Source: an uncultured Collinsella sp. (GTDB lineage Bacteria; Actinomycetota; Coriobacteriia; Coriobacteriales; Coriobacteriaceae). From it: a stretch of 64,000 nucleotides of DNA. Shown one piece after another: positions 33,711-43,818 of the stretch. The notes beneath the pieces were generated by a model that saw nothing but the letters and a program-made list of their open reading frames with translations, did no database searches and was not told the origin of the DNA. Numbering within the stretch: position 1 is the first letter of the stretch; every line of letters begins with the position of its first letter. The DNA is taken from NCBI GenBank assembly GCA_900542825.1, contig UQOY01000002.1, forward strand, positions 62,001-126,000, read 5' to 3'. Both the position numbers and the translations under genes were made by a program.

Positions 33711-35696
33711 TTAGTTTTGGCTGAAGAATGGGAACTGCCTCGGGTCCACCGGCGGATGCGGCATCGGACCTCCCTGGGGCCCACCCTGCGGTCCGCCCTG
33801 GCCGCCCATCATCTTGTCGATGGCGTCCTGGACCTCGCCCTCAAACCGCTTCATGCCCTCGTGCAAACGACGCTGACCGTCCTCGGAGCGCAGCTCTTCC
33901 ATCTGCTCGGGTGAAATACCCAACAGCTCGCCCAGCAGGCCCATCATCTCGCCGCGCATACGGTCACTCGTATCGTCGTCGGCAAAGCGACGCACCTCGG
34001 CGCGCGCCAGCGAATCAACCGTCACGCGCTCCTTGCCGTTGAGCCCCAGATCGGACCACGCAAGCATGTACGGCCAGGCGCGCTCGGCAAACGAACGGGC
34101 CGAAACGATCGGCGCCGTCGGCAGCATGCGACGGGCAGCCTCACCCTGGCGCACGAGCATCAGCAGCAGTGAGCAGGCCTCGGGCTTGGCGGCGGCCATC
34201 GGGGTGTCGTCAAAGGGACGGTTGCGGTCCACGTGCGACTCGAGCGCACCATCGACCTCACCCGGCTCAAGCCCGCCCAGCAGCTGCGCCGCGCGATCGA
34301 GCATATCAACCGGACCGGCGAGCGTCGAGAGTGCCTGCGCCAGCACGCGATCCATGCAATCCTCTACCGCGTTGAGCGTCACGAGCTCTTGGGGCACCAC
34401 GGCCGAGGCGCGGTTGCGCACGCGTGCCACAAACTCGAGCGTCGACAGATACACATCGCCAAAGGGCGCAAAGTCGCCCTGGTAGCCGCCGGACAGCGCG
34501 GGCGCCGCCAGTGCGTACTCAGTCTTGGAAAGCGGGCTCAACGCCATGGCACCCAGCTCGAGCGCCGTGTCCTCGAGCATCAGACCCAGCGCACGCGAAC
34601 GCAGGCGTTCGGCATCGCCCGCCGACACGTCGCGGTCAAGCACGCGCGCCGCATCCGGCGCATCGCGCTCGACGGTGCGAATGTGCAAGCGCTCGGCGAT
34701 TGAGCGCACAGCGGAACAGCGGGCGGCCTCCGCCTCCTCCTGCGCCGGCGTAAAGACGCGATTGCGCCCCAGCACCAGACCAATTACGTTACGCGAACCC
34801 AAGGCATCGACGGCAAGCGCCGCCAACAGGGACGACGGCAAATCGCCCTCGAGCGCCACCACGGCACGCGATGCACCGCGGGCGCGGGCATTGTCGCGCA
34901 CGGCAAGCACCAGCGCCTGCCATAGCCACTCCTCGGAACGAAACTCGGGCAGCTCATGGTCCTCCAGGGCATCGAGCATCACGCCGCGCTGAATTTCCTG
35001 AACCAGCAGGCTCTCCTCAAAACACGGCGCCTGGGCCACCACGCGGCCGCAATCGTCGAGCACAAACGACCCGCCGGTATACACCGACTCGTCGTACGCA
35101 CCGATCGGCGCCATGCAGGCAAACCATACGCTGCGCTTGGACGCGATCTTGCGGTAGGCACCGCTGCGAACGGCAGCAATGGCGGCCGTCTCGCGATCGG
35201 TCATATCAAACGCGTTAAACTGGAAATAGGCAATGAGGTCGACGCCGGTCGGCAGCATCTCGAGCTCGCGGTCCAGGTCAAACACCACAGCGATGCGTAC
35301 TCCGTCCACGTCAAACACCGGAGGCGCCCAACGCGCGTCGTTGCTCTCGCCACGCTGTAGGGCGATGCTTGTGCGCGCGGGCACCACGCGACCGTCTTTA
35401 AGCATCATATAGTCAAGCAGGGGCTGGCCCTCAAACGAAACCGCAGAGGGCACGATGCAGATCATGTCGAGCTCTTGGATGCGCTCGGCAACGCCCGTCA
35501 GGCCCGTCAGCATATCGTGCTCAAAATCGGCAGCGCCCACCAGGCTGCCCGGCATGGCGCCCATGAAGAGCGGGGCCGGAACGCACAGCACGCGCGCGCC
35601 GCGCTCATGAGCCAGGCGAGCCTGGTCCTCGATGCGGCCGCAAATGCCTTCAATATCACCCAAGCGCATATCGATCTGTGCAAGTGCGAGCTTCAT
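33711..35696 (-). CDS. NadE-like (nitrilase plus NAD synthase domains) protein with degenerate active sites
   Basis: 661 residues from ATG 35696 behind GGAAGGG. The layout is that of glutamine-dependent NAD+ synthetase: a nitrilase-fold half (MKLALAQIDMRLGDIEGICG) and an ATP-binding half with VYLSTLEFVARVRNRASAVVPQE. LSPLSKTEYALAAPALSGGYQGDFAPFGD matches the usual GNKSE-to-FAPI region. Key residues look lost. The nitrilase Glu position reads CVPAPLFMGA, the Cys position reads VVFDLDRELEM, and the SGGxDS P-loop reads VALEGDLPSSLLAAL. A C-terminal extension ends in GGQGGPQGGPQGGP. It may be an inactive regulator or a protein with another substrate. A separate true NadE must be sought elsewhere in the genome. 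Confidence 0.75.
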   Translation of the reverse strand: MKLALAQIDMRLGDIEGICGRIEDQARLAHERGARVLCVPAPLFMGAMPGSLVGAADFEHDMLTGLTGVAERIQELDMICIVPSAVSFEGQPLLDYMMLKDGRVVPARTSIALQRGESNDARWAPPVFDVDGVRIAVVFDLDRELEMLPTGVDLIAYFQFNAFDMTDRETAAIAAVRSGAYRKIASKRSVWFACMAPIGAYDESVYTGGSFVLDDCGRVVAQAPCFEESLLVQEIQRGVMLDALEDHELPEFRSEEWLWQALVLAVRDNARARGASRAVVALEGDLPSSLLAALAVDALGSRNVIGLVLGRNRVFTPAQEEAEAARCSAVRSIAERLHIRTVERDAPDAARVLDRDVSAGDAERLRSRALGLMLEDTALELGAMALSPLSKTEYALAAPALSGGYQGDFAPFGDVYLSTLEFVARVRNRASAVVPQELVTLNAVEDCMDRVLAQALSTLAGPVDMLDRAAQLLGGLEPGEVDGALESHVDRNRPFDDTPMAAAKPEACSLLLMLVRQGEAARRMLPTAPIVSARSFAERAWPYMLAWSDLGLNGKERVTVDSLARAEVRRFADDDTSDRMRGEMMGLLGELLGISPEQMEELRSEDGQRRLHEGMKRFEGEVQDAIDKMMGGQGGPQGGPQGGPMPHPPVDPRQFPFFSQN

Positions 35697-35812
35697 GGCC
35701 AAGCCCTTCCCATCGTAACTGTCGTTGTCGTAGTAAAAGCGCCGGCCGCATAATGCAGCCGGCGCTCGCATGTGCATATGCTAGCTATGATACCCCGAGC
35801 GGGGGCGCGCTC

Positions 35813-36175
35813 CTAGAACGTCGCGGACCACAGCCCATGCAGGTTGCAGTAGGCATAGACGGTACCGGTCTTGGAGCCGCCAGCGAAAAACGTCGTGGGC
35901 TTCATGCCGGGCTCAAGGTAATGGACCTCCAGGCGGCCCTCGGCCTCAAGCGCGATCCACTCGATGTAGTGCTCGGGCAGCATGGGGTGCTCCGTCGAGC
36001 CCACGCGTGCGCGAATGACGTGGCCGTCGCGCTCGATTTCGACAACAGGCACGTGCTTCTCGTGCGCTGCATCCTCGGTGTTCGCCGTCAGCTCCGTGCA
36101 GCCGGCAGGGGTCGCAACGCCGTCGCCAAGGGCGGCAACGAGCTTGCCATCGGAGTCCTTAAAGAATTTCGCCAT
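35813..36175 (-). CDS. superoxide reductase (desulfoferrodoxin/neelaredoxin type)
   Basis: 120 residues from ATG 36175, with GGAGAA upstream. It reduces superoxide to peroxide without making oxygen, a mark of anaerobes. The Fe(His)4(Cys) ligands are visible: His in EKHVPVV, two His in STEHPMLPEHYIEW, and Cys and His in YCNLHGLW at the C-terminus. The N-terminus FFKDSDGKLVAALGDG lacks the CxxC desulforedoxin domain, so it is the one-iron form. Confidence 0.93.
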   Translation of the reverse strand: MAKFFKDSDGKLVAALGDGVATPAGCTELTANTEDAAHEKHVPVVEIERDGHVIRARVGSTEHPMLPEHYIEWIALEAEGRLEVHYLEPGMKPTTFFAGGSKTGTVYAYCNLHGLWSATF

Positions 36176-36325
36176 GATGTTCTCCTTTGCTGATGTGCCA
36201 ATATTCCTGATGCTTCTTATGCCCAAAGGCAGGCGAACCATCCACGGCATGGCAAATGAACACATAACGGGCGGGAACGGTGGGGCGGCGCGTACTATCC
36301 GCCCTGGCGGCCCCACCCGAGCGGG

Positions 36326-39300
36326 TTAGCGACCGTCGCCACCGAGCAGCGCCAGAACATCCTCGCGCGTGAACAGTGCCGACGAGATGCCGTCGCCGCC
36401 GAGCACGCTGTTGACAAGATCGCGCTTGGATTCCTGCATCTGCATGATGCGTTCCTCGATCGTGTCCTTAGCGATGAGCTTGTACACGGTCACGGCGTGC
36501 TGCTGGCCAATGCGGTGGGCGCGGTCGGTCGCCTGGTCTTGTGCCGCCACGTTCCACCACGGGTCGTAGTGGATGACCACGTCGGCAGCCGTCAAATTAA
36601 GGCCCACGCCGCCCGCCTTGAGCGAAATCAAGAACACTGGCACCTCGCCCGCTTGGAACCGTGCAACCATCTTGGCGCGGCTCTCCTTGGACGATGCACC
36701 CGTAAGCTTAAGAAAGGCGATGTCCTCCTTGGCCAGGCGCTTGCCGATGATATCGAGCATGCCCGTAAATTGGCTGAACAGCAAGATGCGGTGACCACCG
36801 TCAAGTGCGCCATGGACGAGTTCCATGCACGTATCGAGCTTGGCGCTTCCCGCCTTGTAGTCTGCGTAGTGTAGATGCGGGTCGCAGCAGATCTGACGCA
36901 ACTTGGTGAGCTCGGCAAGCACCTTGAGCTTATCTTTCTTAAACTCCCCGGCCTCGCGGTGCTGCACCTGCTGGGCGATGCGGTCCTGGTTGGCCAGGTA
37001 GAGCTTGCGCTGCTCGCCGGCAAGCTGCGCCATCACCGTGTCTTCGATCTTCTCGGGCAGGTCGGCCACCACGTCTTCCTTAACGCGACGCAGCACAAAC
37101 GGCGACACGAGCGCCTGCAGACGAGCGGCGCTGTCGCCCTCGGCATGCTCGACGGGACTCTCAAAGCGCTTGGCAAATGAGTCGCGCGTGCCCAGAAGGC
37201 CCGGCATCAAAAAGTCGAAGATGCTCCAGAGCTCGGACAGGCGATTTTCGATGGGCGTTCCCGTCAAGGCAAAGCGCACGCCTGCCGGCAGACGCTTGGC
37301 AGCGCGAGCCACCTGGGTGAGCGGGTTTTTAATGTACTGGGCCTCGTCGAGCACCACACGGGCAAAGTCCTGCTCGATGTATTCGTCGATGTCGCGGCGC
37401 ATGAGGTCATACGACGTCACGACCACGTTATGCTCGGCCACACCGGCAATCTGCACGCGGCGCTGCGCCTTGGCGCCCACAATGGCGCACACATTAAGCG
37501 AGGGGGCAAAGCGCTCCAGCTCGGCAGTCCAGTTATACACGAGCGACGCAGGGCACACCACGAGCGTGGGCTTGGCGTCCCCCGCCTCCACGCGCGCCAG
37601 AATGTGCGCGATCATCTGCAGCGTTTTGCCCAAGCCCATATCGTCGGCCAAGATGCCACCAAGGCCCAGGTGCTCAAGCGAGCCGAGCCACTGATAGCCG
37701 TCGACCTGATAGCCACGCAGCGTGGCCTTGAGCGAGGCGGGTACCGTAAAGTCCATCTTGCCGAGCGTGTCCAGGCGCTCGACAGTGCGGCGAAACGCCG
37801 CGTCGCGATCGGCCTCGAGCGCCGGCGTGCGCGCGAGCATGCTGTCGACAAAAAGGGTGCTCGACGCGGGAAGCGACACGCCGTCGAGCAGGTCGACGGC
37901 ATCGACGCCCAGGTCCTCGGCAAGGCCAAACGCGGCACGGGCGCCCTCGTCCAGGCGCACGATATCCCCGGACGTAAGTCGCGCGAACGTCTGGTGACGC
38001 TTGTAGGAGTCGAGGTAGATGGCAAGGTCTGCCGCCGAAAGGCCACTTGCGCCCAGTTCGACGTCGAGCAGGTTACTCTTGACGGTCGCACGCACCGAAA
38101 GCTTGGGCGCAGGGCGCACCGAGACCTGGCGCAGACGATCGCTGAGCATGACCTCGCCCAGCTCGGACAGGGCAGACAGGCCCTCGGTCAGCAAGCAGAA
38201 CAGGCGAGCGTCATCGCGCTCCTCAAACGCCAGGCCGCCCTCGTAAAAGTTGAAATACAGAGCCGCCGTGTCCATAACGCGAAACTCTGCCACCTCGTCG
38301 CGCGGCGGCACGCCCGGGCGCTGCTCTTCGAAGAGGCTGCCCGGAGCACCCAGGCTAAAGAGATCTGCCGACCAATCGCCGTAGGCCACCGTAATCTTGC
38401 AGGTCACGAGACCATCGTCGACGCCAATCGCCATGGCAAAACTCGGCTCGGGCGCCACAGCGTCAAGTACGGCGGGAGCGGTCAGGTCGGTGTAGTCGCG
38501 CAAGATAGGCAGCGCCATGCGGCAGAACTCGCCCACCTGGTCGGCGGCGATATGGACCGGCGTGCGGCAGGGCAACAAGTGCGATAGGAACGGTGCCGCA
38601 TGTTGGGCAAACGCCGTGTCGGTACGGCGCGCGCGGCGCGTATCGACCAGATAGGCTGCATCGCCCGCGACAAAGCAGTACGCATCGGCCGGGAGGCGCA
38701 AGTCGTAGCTGCCTCCCGCCGCCGGTGCAATCTTGGCGGCAAGGAGCGGCGGGCGCTTAGCCGGGACTTCGTCCTCCCCCTGCGGCGACGGCTCTACTGC
38801 CACCTCGTAGGAGCGATGCGTCGTCGTCCCCCGTGACCAAGCAGGCTCAAAGGACATGGTCCTGCCGCGCAGCAGGTCCAGCACGGACACGATGGAATAC
38901 TCGGATACCGGCAACTGACGCTCGGCGACAAAACCGTTGCGGACAAAGTCATACGACGCCGAGCGCGAGCTCGTAATATCGCCTAGGTAGGCGACCGTCA
39001 TTGCGATAAAGTCGAGCAGCTTTGTCGACACGTCATCGAAAGCCTCGGGCACATGGACAAACGTGAGCTTCTTGCCGTAAGAGAAGGTGCCTCCTCGGAC
39101 ATAGGCATCGGCCATGCCGTCGATATCCTTAACCACGTAGGACACCGAACCGCAGCGAATGCGAAACTCGAGCGCCCAGTTAAAGCGATCGGCAAACAGC
39201 GGATTGTAGTACGGCACCAGCGAGGGCTCCAGCACCGCTTTGGGCGCATCGGGGTCAATGGTGCCGGCGAGCTTGCGACGCATGCCCGCCAACTCATCCA

Positions 39301-39799
39301 TGCGCGCGTCCGAAAGATCGGAAAGCGCCGCCACAAGGCTCGGGCTCGTGGGGACGGGCGCTGGGAAGGGAAAGTTAGGGTTGACCGCCGGCGCGGTGGA
39401 CGCGGGACGTGTGGGCTGCTTGGACTGTGCGGGCGGTACCGTAAACGTGCGGACCGGCGTGCGCAGGCCCTCGACGGGCTCGGCGCCGCTGGCGTCCAGG
39501 TACGCCAACGCTGTGGCGATGGCGTGTTTGCACATGCCGGAATAGCGGAAGGCGGCGGGGCAATCGCAGTCGTAGTCGATTACCTCGTGCTCGTCCATGT
39601 CGAGCGCCACGTGCGTCTTGTACAGGTCGCCGCGCGAGCCGCGCACCGAGCCCTCAACCGTCACGTTTTTGGAGAAGCGCGAGCCGGAGTCCTCAAACGA
39701 CAGAACGGCGCCGTTGAGCATGAGCGAGCGCCCTTTCATAAAGGTACTGCTGAGCGCCGCCTCTTTACGAAGCGCCTGCACAAACGTCCCCTGCGTCAT
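36326..39799 (-). CDS. SNF2-family helicase with SWIM zinc finger
   Basis: 1157 residues; ATG 39799 follows GGAGG. Residues ~60-100 hold a SWIM finger (DYDCDCPAAFRYSGMCKHAIATALAYL, CxC...CxH). A long middle region follows. The Snf2 ATPase occupies roughly residues 690-1150: LADDMGLGKTLQMIAHILAR (motif I), VVLDEAQYIKNP (motif II), FALTGTPIENRLSELWSIFDFL, then SLKAGGVGLNLTAADVVIHYDPWWN and DRAHRIGQ (motifs V-VI). It should translocate on double-stranded DNA or remodel DNA-protein complexes. It stands upstream of the superoxide reductase and 39 bp after dnaE. Confidence 0.93.
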   Translation of the reverse strand: MTQGTFVQALRKEAALSSTFMKGRSLMLNGAVLSFEDSGSRFSKNVTVEGSVRGSRGDLYKTHVALDMDEHEVIDYDCDCPAAFRYSGMCKHAIATALAYLDASGAEPVEGLRTPVRTFTVPPAQSKQPTRPASTAPAVNPNFPFPAPVPTSPSLVAALSDLSDARMDELAGMRRKLAGTIDPDAPKAVLEPSLVPYYNPLFADRFNWALEFRIRCGSVSYVVKDIDGMADAYVRGGTFSYGKKLTFVHVPEAFDDVSTKLLDFIAMTVAYLGDITSSRSASYDFVRNGFVAERQLPVSEYSIVSVLDLLRGRTMSFEPAWSRGTTTHRSYEVAVEPSPQGEDEVPAKRPPLLAAKIAPAAGGSYDLRLPADAYCFVAGDAAYLVDTRRARRTDTAFAQHAAPFLSHLLPCRTPVHIAADQVGEFCRMALPILRDYTDLTAPAVLDAVAPEPSFAMAIGVDDGLVTCKITVAYGDWSADLFSLGAPGSLFEEQRPGVPPRDEVAEFRVMDTAALYFNFYEGGLAFEERDDARLFCLLTEGLSALSELGEVMLSDRLRQVSVRPAPKLSVRATVKSNLLDVELGASGLSAADLAIYLDSYKRHQTFARLTSGDIVRLDEGARAAFGLAEDLGVDAVDLLDGVSLPASSTLFVDSMLARTPALEADRDAAFRRTVERLDTLGKMDFTVPASLKATLRGYQVDGYQWLGSLEHLGLGGILADDMGLGKTLQMIAHILARVEAGDAKPTLVVCPASLVYNWTAELERFAPSLNVCAIVGAKAQRRVQIAGVAEHNVVVTSYDLMRRDIDEYIEQDFARVVLDEAQYIKNPLTQVARAAKRLPAGVRFALTGTPIENRLSELWSIFDFLMPGLLGTRDSFAKRFESPVEHAEGDSAARLQALVSPFVLRRVKEDVVADLPEKIEDTVMAQLAGEQRKLYLANQDRIAQQVQHREAGEFKKDKLKVLAELTKLRQICCDPHLHYADYKAGSAKLDTCMELVHGALDGGHRILLFSQFTGMLDIIGKRLAKEDIAFLKLTGASSKESRAKMVARFQAGEVPVFLISLKAGGVGLNLTAADVVIHYDPWWNVAAQDQATDRAHRIGQQHAVTVYKLIAKDTIEERIMQMQESKRDLVNSVLGGDGISSALFTREDVLALLGGDGR

Positions 39800-39837
39800 C
39801 ACTTCCTCCAATCTCGCGCGGACCAGCAAGGTCGCCC

Positions 39838-42800
39838 TTAGATCACCGTCACTCTGCCCTGGTTGCCGACGATGGCCTTTGCCTCTGCCAACAGCGGAAT
39901 CGAGCGTGCGTTGACCTTGGCCGGCACCTCGGCACGCAGCACGCGCCCGTCCACCTGCTCGATAAAGATCTCCACGCGGTCGCCGCCCGGGTTGGCGGTA
40001 AGCACCGTGGCAAGACGCGCCATATTGCCCTGGCTAAAGCGGCTGTTGGGCACCATGACCTCAAACACCTTGGGCTTGTTGCTCTCCTCGTTGAGCTCCA
40101 GCGGCACGATCTCCTGCGCGATGATCTGGTCGCCGCGGTCCGAGCGCTCGAGCTTGCCCTTAATGCGCACAAACGCATCGGACAGCTGCGCGCCGGTCTC
40201 GGGATCGACCTCGCCGTACAGGTACCCCTCGGCCTCCTTGTAGGTCTTGGGGAACACTACGACGGTGGCCTCGCCTTCCATGTCCTCGAGCTGCACGATG
40301 CCCATGGGGTCGCCGTTTTTGGTCACGCGCTTGGACACGCTCGAGACCATACCGGCCCACCACAGCGCCTTACCCTCGGGAATCTCCTGGTTGATGGTAC
40401 CGCCCGTGGGGTTTTGCACCTCGTAGCCGGTGTCGATCTGCGAGAACGAGAAGTCGCGCGCCTTGGCTAGCGCATACTCAAACGGGCGCAGCGGGTGGTC
40501 CGAGACATAGATGCCCAGAACCTCCTTCTCCTGGCTCAGCTTAAGATGGCGGTCCCACTCCTGGCCGTCCGGATCGGGTACGCTCACCTCAAAGCCCGAG
40601 CCCTCAACGTCGCCAAACATATCGAAGAACGACGTCTGGCCGCTCGCGCGATCTTTCTGGCGCTTTACCGCGGCATCGATGATGTTCTCGGGGTTGTTCT
40701 TATCCACAAAGTGCATCATCTGGCGACGCGGATATCCCGTGGAGTCGAAGGCGCCTGCCTTGATGAGCGATTCGATCACGCGGCGGTTGGCCTGGCTCGA
40801 GTCCACGCGCTCGACAAAGTCGTGCAGCGTCTTAAACGGGCCGCCCGCCTCGCGCTCGGCGATAATCGCCTGCGCCACGCCGGTGCCCACGCCGCGGATG
40901 CCGGCCAGACCAAAGCGCACGCCCTCCTTGGTAGCCGTGAACTCGGTACCGGACTCGTTGACATCTGGCGACAGCACGGGAATGCCGTCGTGACGGCACG
41001 CCGAGACGTAGTGAACGATCTTGTCGGTCTTGCCCGTATAGGACGTCAGAACGGCCGCCATGTACTCGTGTGGATAGTGCGCCTTGAGCCACGCCGTCTG
41101 CATAACCAAGATGGCGTAGCCGGCGGAGTGCGACTTGTTGAAGGCGTAGGACGCGAACTCGAGAACATCGTCCCAAATCTTCTGGGCGACCTCGCGCGTG
41201 TAGTTGTTCTTGATGGCGCCGTTCATCCAGTGGTCGTAGGTGGTCTCGTCCGAGCCATCCTCCCAGTGGAGCACCGTCGACGTGAGCAGCTTGATCTTTT
41301 TCTTAGCCACGGGCTTACGGATACGCGAGTCCGATTCGCCCTTGGAGAAGCCGCACATCTCGACGGAGATGAGCATAACCTGCTCCTGATAGACCATGGT
41401 GCCGTAGGTTTCGCCCAGGATGTCGTCCAGGCGGTCGTCGTAGGAGACGGCCGGTTCCTTGCCGTTCATACGGTTGATGTAGGACGAAACCATGCCGGCG
41501 CCCAGCGGGCCCGGGCGGTACAGAGCAATCAATGCCACGACGTGTTTGTACTCGGTGGGCTTCATGTTCTTGATCGTGGCCGTCATGCCGGCGGACTCGA
41601 CCTGGAAGACGCCGGCGGTGTGGCCGGAGCCCATGAGCTTAAAGATCTCGGGGTCGTCAAAGGGGATCTCTTCCTCTTTGATGTCGATGCCAAAGTTCTT
41701 TTTGATGTTGGCCTTGGCCTTGGAGATAACCGTCAGCGTGCGCAGGCCCAGGAAGTCCATCTTGAGCAGGCCCATGTCGGCAACGGTATGGCCCTCGTAC
41801 TGGGTAATCTCGACGCCGCCCTTGGTGTCGAGCTTGGTGGGCACGTGCTCGTTGACGGGGTCGCGGCAGATCAGAACGGCGCACGCGTGCACGCCCTCGC
41901 CACGGGTGAGGCCCTCGATCGAGAGTGCCGTGTCGATGATGCGGCGGGCGTCGTCGTCCTTTTTATATGCCTCGGCAAAATCGGGGTTAAACAGATCCTC
42001 TTTGCCGGGTTGCTTTTCGAGCACCTGCTTGAGCTTGACCTTGGGGTCGCTCGAGACCATCTTGGACAGGCGCTGGCCCATGTAGACCGGGTAGTCCAGA
42101 ACACGTGCGGCGTCGTTGATGGCCTGCTTGGCCTTGATGGTCGAGTAGGTGATGACGTGGGTGACCTTCTCGGGGCCGTAGAGCTGGCGAACGTGCTCCA
42201 CGACCTCGAGGCGTCGCTCATCGTCGAAGTCCATATCGATATCGGGCATCTCGGTACGCTGCGGGGACAGGAACCTCTCGAACATCAGGCCGTTCTCGAG
42301 CGGGTCGAACGCGGTGATGTTCATAGCGTAGGCGACGATAGCGCCGGCGGCCGAACCACGGCCGGGGCCGACGCCGATGCCGTTGTCCTTGGCCCATTGC
42401 ACGTACTCGGCAACGATCAAAAAGTAGGCGGCAAAGCCCTTGTCGCAAATGACCTTGTATTCGTACTCAAAGCGCTCTTTGATGTTGACGCCACCGATCT
42501 CGCGCGTGGCCCAGTCGTCACCGTAGTGCTGGCGCAGGCCCTTCTCGCACTCGCGGCGGAACTGGCTCTCGTGCGTCTCTCCGGGATCGAGCAACGGGAA
42601 GCGCGGCAGGATGATGGAGTCCCAGTCCAGCTCAACGTAGCACTTGTCGGCGATCTCGAGCGTGTTGTCGCATGCCTCGGGGCAATACGGGAACATCGCC
42701 CGCATCTCCTCCTCGGTCTTCATGTAAAACTCCGAGCCGGTCATGCGCATGCGGTTGGGGTCGTCGACCTTGGCGTTCATGCCGATGCACATGATGACGT

Positions 42801-43641
42801 CCTGCACGGGCGCGTCCTCGCGGCGCAGGTAATGGAAGTCGTTGGTGGCGATGACCTTGACGCCCACCTGCTTGGCGATATCGATGAGCGTGCGGTCCAT
42901 CTGCTCGTCGGTAAGGCCGTTGTCGGTGGTGATGCCGTGTTCCTGGATCTCGATGTAGAAGTCGCCGGGATCGAAGGTGTCGCGGAAGGTCTCGGCCCAC
43001 TTGATGGCGCCCTCCATGTCACCGCGGTCGATGTATTTGGGAATGATGCCCGCGATGCAGGCGCTCGTGCAGATCATGCCCTTGGCGTGGCGGCGCAGGT
43101 TGTCGAGCGTCACGCGCGGCTTGTAGTAAAAGCCCTGCACGGCTGCCTCGGAAACCGTCTGCATCAGGTTGACGTATCCCTCCTGGTCCTTGGCCAGAAG
43201 AATCATGTGGTAGAGCTCGGGCTTATGGTCGCGGGCAAGGGTCTCGTCCGGCGTAAAGTAAACCTCGCAGCCAAAGATGGGCTTGATGACCAGAGGCGGC
43301 TTGAGCTCGTCGATGTTGCCCTTCTCGTCCCACATGGCCATGTCCTTCACATACTGGGCATGCTCGCGCGGGTTTTCCTCGGGATCGGGCTCCACCAGCT
43401 CGTCGCGGCGGTCCTTTTCCAAGAAGGCCTTGTCGTGACTCCAGGTTTTGTACTCGGGCGTGTTGTGGTTAACGGCGTCGCAGGCCAGCGCCAGGTCGGG
43501 CACGCCGTACATGTAGCCGTGGTCGGTAATGGCCACGGCGGGCATGCCAAGCTCAACGGCACGATTGACCATATCCTGGATACGGGTTGCGCCGTCGAGC
43601 ATGGAGAAAACAGTGTGATTGTGCAGATGGACGAATGCCAT
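39838..43641 (-). CDS. dnaE: DNA polymerase III alpha subunit (DnaE)
   Basis: 1267 residues from ATG 43641 (MAFVHLHNHTVFSMLDGATRI). The PHP domain comes first, with metal-type HLHNH and ITDHG motifs. The polymerase core has GPGRGSAAGAIVAYAMNIT and the catalytic MPDIDMDFDDERR. The helix-hairpin-helix and OB domains follow (GLAGIRGVGTGVAQAII, then WAGMVSSVSKRVTKNG). There is no DnaQ insertion, so it is DnaE rather than PolC. No intein is visible. Confidence 0.97.
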   Translation of the reverse strand: MAFVHLHNHTVFSMLDGATRIQDMVNRAVELGMPAVAITDHGYMYGVPDLALACDAVNHNTPEYKTWSHDKAFLEKDRRDELVEPDPEENPREHAQYVKDMAMWDEKGNIDELKPPLVIKPIFGCEVYFTPDETLARDHKPELYHMILLAKDQEGYVNLMQTVSEAAVQGFYYKPRVTLDNLRRHAKGMICTSACIAGIIPKYIDRGDMEGAIKWAETFRDTFDPGDFYIEIQEHGITTDNGLTDEQMDRTLIDIAKQVGVKVIATNDFHYLRREDAPVQDVIMCIGMNAKVDDPNRMRMTGSEFYMKTEEEMRAMFPYCPEACDNTLEIADKCYVELDWDSIILPRFPLLDPGETHESQFRRECEKGLRQHYGDDWATREIGGVNIKERFEYEYKVICDKGFAAYFLIVAEYVQWAKDNGIGVGPGRGSAAGAIVAYAMNITAFDPLENGLMFERFLSPQRTEMPDIDMDFDDERRLEVVEHVRQLYGPEKVTHVITYSTIKAKQAINDAARVLDYPVYMGQRLSKMVSSDPKVKLKQVLEKQPGKEDLFNPDFAEAYKKDDDARRIIDTALSIEGLTRGEGVHACAVLICRDPVNEHVPTKLDTKGGVEITQYEGHTVADMGLLKMDFLGLRTLTVISKAKANIKKNFGIDIKEEEIPFDDPEIFKLMGSGHTAGVFQVESAGMTATIKNMKPTEYKHVVALIALYRPGPLGAGMVSSYINRMNGKEPAVSYDDRLDDILGETYGTMVYQEQVMLISVEMCGFSKGESDSRIRKPVAKKKIKLLTSTVLHWEDGSDETTYDHWMNGAIKNNYTREVAQKIWDDVLEFASYAFNKSHSAGYAILVMQTAWLKAHYPHEYMAAVLTSYTGKTDKIVHYVSACRHDGIPVLSPDVNESGTEFTATKEGVRFGLAGIRGVGTGVAQAIIAEREAGGPFKTLHDFVERVDSSQANRRVIESLIKAGAFDSTGYPRRQMMHFVDKNNPENIIDAAVKRQKDRASGQTSFFDMFGDVEGSGFEVSVPDPDGQEWDRHLKLSQEKEVLGIYVSDHPLRPFEYALAKARDFSFSQIDTGYEVQNPTGGTINQEIPEGKALWWAGMVSSVSKRVTKNGDPMGIVQLEDMEGEATVVVFPKTYKEAEGYLYGEVDPETGAQLSDAFVRIKGKLERSDRGDQIIAQEIVPLELNEESNKPKVFEVMVPNSRFSQGNMARLATVLTANPGGDRVEIFIEQVDGRVLRAEVPAKVNARSIPLLAEAKAIVGNQGRVTVI

Positions 43642-43742
43642 GTAATGAGCTCCGATGCGGGTTCGTGATATTAGGGTTACGATTCTACCGCACGGCGCGG
43701 ACGGCACCCGAACCTAGCCCAAACCCACACGGCTCCTCTTGC

Positions 43743-43810
43743 AGTTACGGTGAAATGCGGACTGTTTGGCGGCTTTTTTGGCCAAAACAGTCCGTATTCC
43801 ACCGCAAGTT
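43743..43810. repeat. palindromic repeat family B, copy 1
   Basis: AGTTACGGTGAAATGCGGAC-TGTTT and AAACAGTCCG-TATTCCACCGCAA are inverted arms with a few mismatches around GGCGGCTTTTTTGGCC. It lies between addA and dnaE. The second copy is at 54878-54942. Confidence 0.8.
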
Positions 43811-43818
43811 ATTGAGGG

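Noticed and set aside
40495..43668. 1057-codon open frame antisense to dnaE
   Set aside because: High GC and codon bias make the opposite strand open. The sense frame is clearly DnaE and the antisense protein has no recognisable domain.
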